NCBI RefSeq assembly: GCF_046098205.1
Contig: NZ_JBJURJ010000004.1
Coordinates: 124,001-188,000 of the forward strand
Direction: 5' to 3'
Origin: Paenibacillus_AR mesotrionivorans
GTDB taxonomy: Bacteria > Bacillota > Bacilli > Paenibacillales > NBRC-103111
DNA: 64,000 bases
Part shown: positions 26,104-33,964 of the stretch, one piece after another
Layout of the letters: each line of letters opens with the position of its first letter
Numbering within the stretch: position 1 is the stretch's first letter
Made by a program: the position numbers and the translations under genes
Notes under the pieces: model-generated
Databases searched by the model: none
What the model was told of the DNA's origin: nothing
The model's input: only the letters and a program-made list of their open reading frames with translations

Positions 26104-26130
26104 AAAAACAAGATAAAGGGGATTGGGACG

Positions 26131-27459
26131 ATGACCCTGAAATGGAAATCCGCTTTTGCTGTTATGCCGGTTGTCCTTGCTTTGGCTGCATGCGGAGGCA
26201 ATAACGCCACTCCGTCCACCTCAATGGCGCCGGGCACGGCCGCTCCGGGAGCAAGCACCGCCGCCACCCAGGCGCCCGCCAAAAACGTAAGCCTCAAGTT
26301 CAGCTTTTGGGGCAATGACACCCACAAGAAGATGTACGAGGACATCATCGCCAAGTACAAGGAAACTCATCCGCATGTGTCGGTGGAGATTGTGACCATT
26401 CCCTTTGCCGATTACCAGCAGAAGCTCTCCATTATGACCGCCTCCAAGTCGGCCCCGGATATTGCCTGGCTGGCGGAGCGGATGATTCCCCAATTCCTGG
26501 CCGGCGGACAGCTGGCGGATCTGGAGCCGCTCAAGAAGGACAGCGCCTACAAGTTCGAGGATGTGATCCCCAGCACGCTGAATCTGGTAACCAAGGACAG
26601 CAAGGTGTACGGCATTCCCTTTTCCACTCCGCCGATGATGATCTATTACAACAAGACCCTCTTTAAGGCCAAGAATCTGCCAACACCCACCGAGCTTTAC
26701 AAGCAGGGCAAATGGACGTATGACGAGATGTTGAAGGCTGCCAAAGCCCTGACGGATTCCTCCAAGGGGGTGTATGGCGTCAACTTTGTCCGCAACGGCT
26801 GGCAGAACTGGCCGGATGCCCTGCAATCCCATTTTAATGCCTACGGCGCCTCCATTTTCAGCCCGGACGGGAATACCTTCACCCTGAACTCCAAGGAAGG
26901 GGAGCTGGCCCTGCAAAGCTACTCCGACATGATCTTCAAGGATAAGGTCCACCCCAAACCCGGCGACCAGACCACCTTCGATACAGGCAAAATCGCCATG
27001 CAGAAGGAGCTGTTCAGCTATATGGGCAAGGCCAAGGCGGTGAAGGATTTCGAATGGGACATCGCCCCGCTGCCCGCAGGCCCCAACGGTCCCGGCACCA
27101 CTCTGGGCTATGCCGCTTATACCGTCATGAAGGATTCGCCCAACTACGCAGAAGCGGTGGAGCTGCTGAAATTTATGACCAACCCGGACAATATGAAGCT
27201 GACGTCACAATATTTTGTCCCCAGCCGCAAGTCCATCCTGGAGTCCGAGGAGTTCTTCAAGCAGGGCCCGTCAGCGGAGAGCGTGAAGCTGTCGGTGGTG
27301 GATCAGATGGCCAAGGCCAGCTCCCTGCCCTCCCATAAGAACTGGCAGCAGATCGACACCCGTATGCAGACCATATTGGATTATCTGTATACCCAAAGCT
27401 CGCCGGTGAAGGATGTGCTGTCCAGGGCGGAGAAGGAAGTGGGTCCCCTGCTGAAATAA
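26131..27459 (+). CDS. Sugar ABC transporter substrate-binding lipoprotein
   Basis: This 442-residue protein has a lipoprotein signal with lipobox LALAAC (lipidated Cys near residue 21), then a Ser/Thr/Pro/Ala linker. The rest is the family-1 carbohydrate-binding fold: LKFSFWGNDTHKKMYEDIIAKYKETHPHV, PDIAWLAERMI and the hinge-side IYYNKTLFK. It delivers an oligo- or monosaccharide to the two permeases encoded next. It is the first gene of the operon after the catabolite-type operator. The sugar is unknown. Confidence 0.94.
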   Translation: MTLKWKSAFAVMPVVLALAACGGNNATPSTSMAPGTAAPGASTAATQAPAKNVSLKFSFWGNDTHKKMYEDIIAKYKETHPHVSVEIVTIPFADYQQKLSIMTASKSAPDIAWLAERMIPQFLAGGQLADLEPLKKDSAYKFEDVIPSTLNLVTKDSKVYGIPFSTPPMMIYYNKTLFKAKNLPTPTELYKQGKWTYDEMLKAAKALTDSSKGVYGVNFVRNGWQNWPDALQSHFNAYGASIFSPDGNTFTLNSKEGELALQSYSDMIFKDKVHPKPGDQTTFDTGKIAMQKELFSYMGKAKAVKDFEWDIAPLPAGPNGPGTTLGYAAYTVMKDSPNYAEAVELLKFMTNPDNMKLTSQYFVPSRKSILESEEFFKQGPSAESVKLSVVDQMAKASSLPSHKNWQQIDTRMQTILDYLYTQSSPVKDVLSRAEKEVGPLLK

Positions 27460-27522
27460 ACAGAGTGGGCCGCCCCGCCTGCACATCACCGGAGGGGCGG
27501 CCTGTCCGGAAGGAGTGGAAAT

Positions 27523-28470
27523 ATGGAATCCGTACAACCCAACACCGCCCTGCCGGGCCTAAAGCCCGTATCACTCGGCAGCAGAAGGAACAAGCTCCGC
27601 ACCCGGGACAACTGGTATGGATACCTCTTTATATCGCCGATTGTGCTGGGTTTTGCCGCTTTTATGCTGGTGCCGATTATCTGGGCGCTGTACATGAGCT
27701 TTACCAATGAGTCGCTGATGGGTGGCTCGGCGTGGATCGGGCTGGACAATTATACCCGGGCATTCGGGGATGACCCGTTGTTCTGGACCTCGATGTTCAA
27801 CACCCTGTATTTCTCGGCGGGGCTGATTCCGCTGAATCTGGCATTGGCGCTGGGGCTGGCCCTGCTGCTGAACCGGAAAATTCCCGGTATCGGCATTTTC
27901 CGTACGGCCATCTTTACCCCGGTTATTACCTCGGTTGTGGTCTGGGCCATCGTGTGGAAGTACATCTTCGCCACGGATGCCGGCCTGATCAACCAGCTGC
28001 TGAAGCTGGCGGGGGTAACGGGACCTGCGTGGCTGTATGATTTTGATTTGGCCATGCCGGTGGTGATTGTGGTCAGTGTGCTGAAGAATGTGGGGCTCAA
28101 CATGGTGATCTTCCTGGCCGCCCTGCAGGACGTGCCCGCCATGTATTATGAGGCGGCCCGGATTGACGGGGCCAGCCGGATGCGGACCTTCCGGTCCATC
28201 ACGCTGCCGATGATCTCCCCTTCGCTGTTTCTTGCTCTGGTGCTGACGCTGATCGGCTCACTGAAGGTGTTCGCCCAGATTCAGGTCATGACGGACGGCG
28301 GACCGGGCACCAGCACCCATGTCCTGGTCTATTACATCTATAAACAAGCCTTCAAGAACTTCGAGTTCGGCTATGCGTCCTCCATTGCCTTCATCCTCTT
28401 TTTCCTGGTGCTGGCCCTGACGCTGGTCCAATGGAATCTGCGCAAAAGGTGGGTGTACCATGAAGAATAA
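27523..28470 (+). CDS. Sugar ABC transporter permease (MalF/UgpA-like)
   Basis: This 315-residue protein has six membrane helices (first at GYLFISPIVLGFAAFMLVPI) and the cytoplasmic EAA loop YEAARIDGASRMRTFRSITLPMISPS, which contacts the ATPase. A basic N-terminal extension of ~30 residues precedes TM1. It lies 63 bases after the lipoprotein gene and overlaps the next permease by 11 bases. Confidence 0.94.
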   Translation: MESVQPNTALPGLKPVSLGSRRNKLRTRDNWYGYLFISPIVLGFAAFMLVPIIWALYMSFTNESLMGGSAWIGLDNYTRAFGDDPLFWTSMFNTLYFSAGLIPLNLALALGLALLLNRKIPGIGIFRTAIFTPVITSVVVWAIVWKYIFATDAGLINQLLKLAGVTGPAWLYDFDLAMPVVIVVSVLKNVGLNMVIFLAALQDVPAMYYEAARIDGASRMRTFRSITLPMISPSLFLALVLTLIGSLKVFAQIQVMTDGGPGTSTHVLVYYIYKQAFKNFEFGYASSIAFILFFLVLALTLVQWNLRKRWVYHEE

Positions 28471-29293
28471 CACGCTGTGCCGGCTTCCCGTATATGCGCT
28501 GCTAACGGCTGTGTCCGCTCTGGTCCTGTTTCCCTTCCTGTGGATGCTGACCACTGCCTTGAAGGATCCGACGAAGATCTTCCTGTTTCCGCCCCAATGG
28601 ATTCCCCAGCCGGTGGCCTGGCGGAACTTCGCCGATGTCTTCACCGCACAGCCCAGCTTCCCGCTGTACTATTGGAACAGCCTGTATATCGCCGCTGTGG
28701 TCACAGCCGGCACCTGTCTGGTCTCCGCGCTGGGTGGCTACGCCTTCGCCAAGATCCCCTTCCGCTTCCGCAACGTGATCTTCCTGATGCTGTTAAGTGG
28801 CATGATGATCCCCACCGAGGTGACGGCCATTCCCATGTTCGTCTGGATGACTAAGCTGAATTTGGCCAACACCCATTTTCCGCTGATTTTCCCGCCGATG
28901 CTGGGACGCGAGGGGTTGTTCGGCGTATTCCTGCTGCGTCAGTTCTTCATTACGGTGCCGGGGGAATTGGATGAAGCGGCCAAAATCGACGGCTGCACCC
29001 CCTGGAAAACCTTCTGGCGGATCATGTTTCCTCTGGCAGGTCCGGCGTTGTCCACGCTGGCGATCTTTACCTTCCTGCACAGCTGGGACAATTACTTCGA
29101 TCCCTTGATTTTTATCAGCACGGACCGCCTGTTCACCTTGCCCGTAGGGCTCAAGCTGTTCACCGATGCGGCGGGCACCCAATGGAATCTGCTGATGGCC
29201 GCCTCCGTTATGGCGACCTTGCCCCTGATGCTGGTGTTCTTCTTCGCTCAGAAGAAGTTTATTGAAGGTGTGGCCATGACCGGCTTGAAGTAG
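28460..29293 (+). CDS. Sugar ABC transporter permease (MalG/UgpE-like)
   Basis: This 277-residue protein has six membrane helices and the EAA loop DEAAKIDGCTPWKTFWRIMFPLA. It forms a heterodimer with the preceding MalF-like permease. The end of the operon carries no ATPase gene; in Bacilli a single MsmX-type ATPase commonly serves many such importers. Confidence 0.94.
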   Translation: MKNNTLCRLPVYALLTAVSALVLFPFLWMLTTALKDPTKIFLFPPQWIPQPVAWRNFADVFTAQPSFPLYYWNSLYIAAVVTAGTCLVSALGGYAFAKIPFRFRNVIFLMLLSGMMIPTEVTAIPMFVWMTKLNLANTHFPLIFPPMLGREGLFGVFLLRQFFITVPGELDEAAKIDGCTPWKTFWRIMFPLAGPALSTLAIFTFLHSWDNYFDPLIFISTDRLFTLPVGLKLFTDAAGTQWNLLMAASVMATLPLMLVFFFAQKKFIEGVAMTGLK

Positions 29294-29428
29294 GGCTGCT
29301 GTTCTCCCGGTGCCGCGGTCGCTGATACTCCGAAATTATGGGAAAAGAAGTGTGGTTATCCCAGCTTATTTTTCTGTCCTGAGATTACCGCTCCCTGCAT
29401 AAGCATGGTGGGGAGAGGAGTGGAAGGT

Positions 29429-29776
29429 ATGGACAAGAAGGTGAAGCGGTATTACGATTTGAAGCAGAAGCAAAAGGAGCTGGAGCAGGAGCTGTCTGAG
29501 CTGCGTACCGAGATTCTGCAGCACAGCGAGACGCTGGATACCCAGGAATGGGACGCGGGCAGCTACCGGGTGAAGCTGGTGCTTCAGGAGCGCAAGGAAT
29601 ATGATGAGGAGAGGCTGTACCAGGCCTTGCCCGATCCCGAGGTATGGAGGCTGTTGTCCAAACCGGATGCGGCCAAAATTGCCGGGCTGGTGAAGCTGAA
29701 GGTCATTTCCGAGGAGAAGCTGAAGGATACGTATGATATCAAAAGCGTTCCGCTGTTATATGTGGAACGGAAATAA
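29429..29776 (+). CDS. Small coiled-coil protein of unknown function
   Basis: This 115-residue hydrophilic cytoplasmic protein has an N-terminal coiled coil (residues ~5-38: KQKQKELEQELSELRTEIL). A compact C-terminal part follows, with KLVLQERKEYDEERLYQAL and a final SVPLLYVERK strand. The ATG at 29429 is preceded by AGGAG; a GTG at 29405 is less likely. It has its own terminator. No family was recognised. Confidence 0.7.
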   Translation: MDKKVKRYYDLKQKQKELEQELSELRTEILQHSETLDTQEWDAGSYRVKLVLQERKEYDEERLYQALPDPEVWRLLSKPDAAKIAGLVKLKVISEEKLKDTYDIKSVPLLYVERK

Positions 29777-29798
29777 ACCGGCGCCTGCCGGTTTTTTT
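29776..29798 (+). terminator. Terminator after the coiled-coil gene
   Basis: AACCGGC-GCCT-GCCGGTT is followed by a run of T residues directly after the stop codon. Confidence 0.9.
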
Positions 29799-29967
29799 CT
29801 TTCCGGAAAAGGAAGGGCGTTCAGTCTGTCAGGGTTATGTTCAATTATGGCACAAAAAGTGGATAGGTATGGCAGGAAACCTTCCCAAAATATTGTTCCT
29901 TATGGCAAAATGCGTGTATAGTAAGAAATGGCAGGACTTTAGTCTGGGTGAACAGGAAGGAGTAGAC

Positions 29968-31782
29968 ATGGAACCCAATTCATCCGAGCATAACGAGAGC
30001 TGTGACCGGAAAGTGGCAATACGCAAGTGGAATTCGACTTCTCTTTTTTATCACCATTCCGCGCCAGTATTTCTATTAAACCGGGAGGGGGAATTTATCC
30101 AGGCCAACTCCAAATTCCAGGAGATCTATGGTAGCCGGATTATAGGCGGACATTATCATAAGGTGATGCAGAAGGATGACATTCTCCGGGCAGATGAGAT
30201 CTTCCAGCGGACGCTGAAGGGGGAAACGATAACGGTCGACGGCATAGAATATCCTTGCACACAGGGGATGCGGTACTATCAGGTAACCACCATGCCCTGG
30301 TCTGAAGAGGAGACCGTCAACGGAGTGTTCTGTATCGTTCAGGATGTCACCGAGCATAAAATGGCTGAGGAAGCCTTGCGGAGGAGTGAGGCGGCACTTC
30401 GGGTGTCTCTTCACATAGCCAAGCTGGGCAAATGGGAATGGGACGTGCACCACGGGTCCATCCATCTCTCCGACGAAATGTATGTGATACTCGGATTGGG
30501 GCAGGATAGCACAAAAGATGAGATTTTTTCCTGCTGGAAAAGAGTCCATCCAGAGGATCTTACCCAATTTAATGAGTCTGTGAAACATCTGCTGGCGGGG
30601 AATGCCACCACCTTCCGCTTCCGGTATTTGCATCCGGACAGGGCATTGCGGCATCTGGAGATGGTAGGGGAGCATCTCATAGACGAGCGGCTCCAGATGA
30701 GCCGGCTTATTGTTACCACCCGGGATGTGACGGAAACCGTGGAGAACGAGGAGAAGCTGCGCAAAAGCGAGGAGCTGTACAGGCTGATCTCGGAGAACTC
30801 CCAGGATTTCATTACGCTGGGCGATGGCGGTGGGGAAATCTACTATGTTTCGCCCGGTGTCCGGCATCTGTTGGGTTATGAGCCCGAGGAAATGATCGGG
30901 AAGCAGCGCTCTTATTATTATCATCCGGATCATACGAAGGATGCGGAGATGCCACCGGGCAAAGATATGCATATCGCCACTGTCCGCTGCCGCCATAAAC
31001 ACGGCCATTATGTGTGGATCGAGCTTTCCACCAAGCTTATTTACGATGAGAAAGGCAACGTGGCCAGGCAGTTAGGCATCGGCAGGGATATTACCGACCG
31101 GATGGCGGCTGAGGAGATTGTGCTCAAGTCGGAGAAGCTTACCCTTACCGGTCAGCTTGCGGCGGGAATTGCCCATGAAATCCGCAATCCACTGACGGCC
31201 ATAAAAGGATTTTTGCAGCTGTTGGACGGGGGGTTCCCCCTGCGCAAGGATCATGTTGCGGTTATGAGCTCCGAGCTGATGCGCATTGAGAGTATACTGA
31301 ACGAGCTGCTGCTTTTGGCCAAACCCCATGAACTGAAGTTTTACCTCCGGGATGTGAATCAAATCGTCCATCAGGTGGTGACGCTTATGGAGACGGAAGC
31401 GAATATGAAGAATGTCCTCCTGAGCTTTAGTCCCCGGGAAGGCAATATTCCGGTGGCATGCGACGAAAACCAGCTAAAGCAGGTTTTCATCAACTTCATT
31501 AAGAATGGTATGGAATCAATGCCGAGCGGGGGTAAGCTGTATGTGCACACAGAGATTAAGGATCAGAAAGCAATCATAACCTTCGAGGATTTCGGTACCG
31601 GTATACCTGAGGATGTGCTGGGACGGATCGGGCAGCCGTTTCTGACCACCAAGGAGAAGGGAACCGGGCTGGGACTTGCCGTCAGCTTCAGTATTATAGA
31701 AAATCATAATGGTACCGTTATGGTCAAAAGCGAGTTGGACAAAGGTACAATATTCACGGTACAGCTGCCTTTGACCAAATGA
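29968..31782 (+). CDS. Multi-PAS sensor histidine kinase (sporulation-kinase type)
   Basis: This 604-residue soluble kinase has three PAS domains (about residues 25-130, 140-255 and 265-385). A HisKA domain with AAGIAHEIRNPLTAIKGFLQ (His near 402) is followed by an HATPase_c domain (N-box INFIKNGMESM; G1 FEDFGTGIP; G2 KEKGTGLGLA). No membrane helix is seen. The length, the PAS triplet and the NPLTAIKGFLQLL form match KinA/KinE kinases that feed the Spo0F phosphorelay. No response regulator lies next to it, as expected for such kinases. GGAAGGAG precedes the ATG at 29968. Confidence 0.9.
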   Translation: MEPNSSEHNESCDRKVAIRKWNSTSLFYHHSAPVFLLNREGEFIQANSKFQEIYGSRIIGGHYHKVMQKDDILRADEIFQRTLKGETITVDGIEYPCTQGMRYYQVTTMPWSEEETVNGVFCIVQDVTEHKMAEEALRRSEAALRVSLHIAKLGKWEWDVHHGSIHLSDEMYVILGLGQDSTKDEIFSCWKRVHPEDLTQFNESVKHLLAGNATTFRFRYLHPDRALRHLEMVGEHLIDERLQMSRLIVTTRDVTETVENEEKLRKSEELYRLISENSQDFITLGDGGGEIYYVSPGVRHLLGYEPEEMIGKQRSYYYHPDHTKDAEMPPGKDMHIATVRCRHKHGHYVWIELSTKLIYDEKGNVARQLGIGRDITDRMAAEEIVLKSEKLTLTGQLAAGIAHEIRNPLTAIKGFLQLLDGGFPLRKDHVAVMSSELMRIESILNELLLLAKPHELKFYLRDVNQIVHQVVTLMETEANMKNVLLSFSPREGNIPVACDENQLKQVFINFIKNGMESMPSGGKLYVHTEIKDQKAIITFEDFGTGIPEDVLGRIGQPFLTTKEKGTGLGLAVSFSIIENHNGTVMVKSELDKGTIFTVQLPLTK

Positions 31783-31794
31783 ATATACATAGCA

Positions 31795-31835
31795 AAAAAG
31801 CCGTCACAGCCCATTAACGGGTGATGACGGCTTTT
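31795..31835. terminator. Bidirectional terminator between convergent genes
   Basis: AAAAGCCGTCA (31796-31806 region) pairs with TGACGGCTTTT (31825-31835). It lies between the kinase stop and the convergent YitT-like gene. Confidence 0.85.
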
Positions 31836-31884
31836 GATGTTTGCGGCGGTGAATCAGAAACCCGTGGTACCGGCTTATCTAAGG

Positions 31885-32781
31885 TTAACCCAGTTCGGCC
31901 AGATCCTGAATGGAGCTGGTGCCCATTGTGGCTTTGGGGTCCACCTGCTCCACAATATGCAGCACCGCATCGCCTTGGCGTTTGGGGATGGTGAGATACA
32001 GCTCGTTGGGCCTCGTGGCCGCATGTACCGGCTCCATGAAGCCGATGCCGGGGGTTCCGGCCAGCGCCTTCCGGATGGCATCGGGGCGTGTGGTCTTGAT
32101 CCAAACAGCTTGGTAGCGTTGAAGAAGCCGGGTGGTTTTTTTGGTGACGGCCATTGCTACGGCATAGGTGACAACGGAATAGACGGCCTGATCCCATCCG
32201 AAAATAAATCCCGCCAGCCCCAGCAGGGCCAGATTTACCAGTGTGATCAGCTCGTCGGTGGACAGAGGCAGCCGCTTATTCATGTAACGGGCTGCCGTTT
32301 GGACACCGTCCATGGGCCCGGAATACGCCAGCACCAGACCGGCTCCGGCGCCCAAGAACAGACCGCCGGCCAGGGCTGCCAGTGGCGGGTCCTCCACCAG
32401 AGGCGGAAAGGGATGGAGCAGCAGGGTAATTCCGCTAAGAAGAAGGAAGCCGAAGGCGGTAAGGAAGAAGCGGCTCCGTTCCTTGGCGAAGCTGCTGTAC
32501 ACCACATAGGGCAGGTTGAGGATGAACAAAATAAGCCCCATTTTCATCTCGGTCATATGGGACAGGAGGCTTGATAAGCCGTGTATACCTCCGGGAATAA
32601 TACGGTTTGGGGTAAGGAACATTTCGAGCCCAAAAGCGGCCAGACAGGCTCCGGCTCCTACCGGGATCAGCCGTTTCCAGCCGGTTAAGGCTCCAGAGGA
32701 CGGAGCGGATAATGCGGGATTGCGGGATATATCGAGCTCAGCGCGATTCCTGGCTTTCCGTTTTCGGTTCAGAGGAAGCAC
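31885..32781 (-). CDS. YitT-family membrane protein (with DUF2179), copy 1
   Basis: This 298-residue protein has a basic N-terminal tail, five to six membrane helices with the YitT motif NRIIPGGIHGLSSLL, the GLVLAYSGPMDGVQTAA turn and TDELITLVNLALLGLAG. A C-terminal cytoplasmic DUF2179 domain follows (VWIKTTRPDAIRKAL ... ELYLTIPKRQGDAVLHIVEQVDPKA). The substrate is unknown. It is the diverged partner of the next upstream gene, and the two are 66 bases apart. The pair suggests a heteromer or an old duplication. Confidence 0.85.
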   Translation of the reverse strand: MLPLNRKRKARNRAELDISRNPALSAPSSGALTGWKRLIPVGAGACLAAFGLEMFLTPNRIIPGGIHGLSSLLSHMTEMKMGLILFILNLPYVVYSSFAKERSRFFLTAFGFLLLSGITLLLHPFPPLVEDPPLAALAGGLFLGAGAGLVLAYSGPMDGVQTAARYMNKRLPLSTDELITLVNLALLGLAGFIFGWDQAVYSVVTYAVAMAVTKKTTRLLQRYQAVWIKTTRPDAIRKALAGTPGIGFMEPVHAATRPNELYLTIPKRQGDAVLHIVEQVDPKATMGTSSIQDLAELG

Positions 32782-32847
32782 AGCGCTTTTTCCCCCTCCT
32801 CTCTTAGCCGCGGGATATCATGGTCACATCCTGCGTTCCCATCGCGA

Positions 32848-33756
32848 CTAGTGAATATTCTTTTTCTTGAAGCGTCCGCCCTTCACATCATGGATATTGC
32901 CTACGGCCAGGAAGGCCTTGGGATCGATTTCGTCTACAATGGACTTGAGCTTGGCTTCCTCAAGGCGGGTGATCACACAGAAGATAACCTTTTTCTCGTT
33001 GCCTGTGTATGCGCCTTCCCCGTTCAGATAGGTCACACCCCGGCCCAGACGGTCGATAATGGAAGAAGCAATCTCCTGGTTCCGCTCGCTGATGATCCAA
33101 ACCGACTTGGATTCCTCGAAGCCCTCAATGGTCAAATCGATCATCTTGAATGCGATATAATAGGCAATGAGCGAATACATGGCGTTATTCCAGCCAAAAA
33201 CGAAGCCTGCGCTGGCCAGAATGAACAAATTGAAGAACATAACGATTTCGCCTACGGACATAGGCAGTTTTTTGGTGAAGACGATGGCGACGATTTCGGT
33301 TCCGTCCAACGATCCGCCGGAACGGATAACCAGGCCTACGCCCGTGCCGAGAATAATTCCGCCGAAGACGGCAGCCAGAAGAGGATCAATGGTAAGCGGT
33401 TGAACGGGATGAAGGAGATTGGTGCCGATAGACATCACAGCTACCGAAAAAAGCGTGGATAAGGCGAAGGTTTTGCCGATTTGCTTATAACCCAGGAATA
33501 AAAAGGGGAGATTTAAGACGAACAGGAAAAGCCCCAGGTTCCAACCGCTCAGATGGGACGCGATAATGGAGATGCCTACGATGCCGCCATCAATAATATT
33601 GTTGGGGACCAGGAATATTTCCAGACCTACGGATACCAGGCTTGCGCCTACCAGCATCATAAACACGCGCCAGAGAAACTTTTGGGTGGACAAACGCGTA
33701 TGGCTGGGCTGAGTGTAGACCTTTATTTCCTCCAAGGTCCGCACTTGTTCATTCAT
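32848..33756 (-). CDS. YitT-family membrane protein (with DUF2179), copy 2
   Basis: This 302-residue protein has the same layout as the adjacent copy: NNIIDGGIVGISIIASHLSG in the first helix pair, VIRSGGSLDGTEIVAI, then a DUF2179 domain (SVWIISERNQEIASSII ... KVIFCVITRLEEAKLKSIVDEIDPKA). This copy keeps the canonical N-D-G-G-I form of the motif. It is the first gene of the minus-strand pair. Role unknown. Confidence 0.9.
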   Translation of the reverse strand: MNEQVRTLEEIKVYTQPSHTRLSTQKFLWRVFMMLVGASLVSVGLEIFLVPNNIIDGGIVGISIIASHLSGWNLGLFLFVLNLPFLFLGYKQIGKTFALSTLFSVAVMSIGTNLLHPVQPLTIDPLLAAVFGGIILGTGVGLVIRSGGSLDGTEIVAIVFTKKLPMSVGEIVMFFNLFILASAGFVFGWNNAMYSLIAYYIAFKMIDLTIEGFEESKSVWIISERNQEIASSIIDRLGRGVTYLNGEGAYTGNEKKVIFCVITRLEEAKLKSIVDEIDPKAFLAVGNIHDVKGGRFKKKNIH

Positions 33757-33964
33757 AAGCCATCACCTCTATGGTCAAGTATGTCATCCGTCCTGCGAAA
33801 AGGAACGAATTGTGACGAGTTCGTATATTCTTCATAATAATTGTATCCAAACGTATACAAAAAATCAAGGCGGTTGAGAAAAGTTGAACAAGCTGGAAAT
33901 AGCCGCAAAGGCAAGCCCCATGGTATTCTATGGATGGTGAAGCTTGTCATAAGGTGGTGTCGGA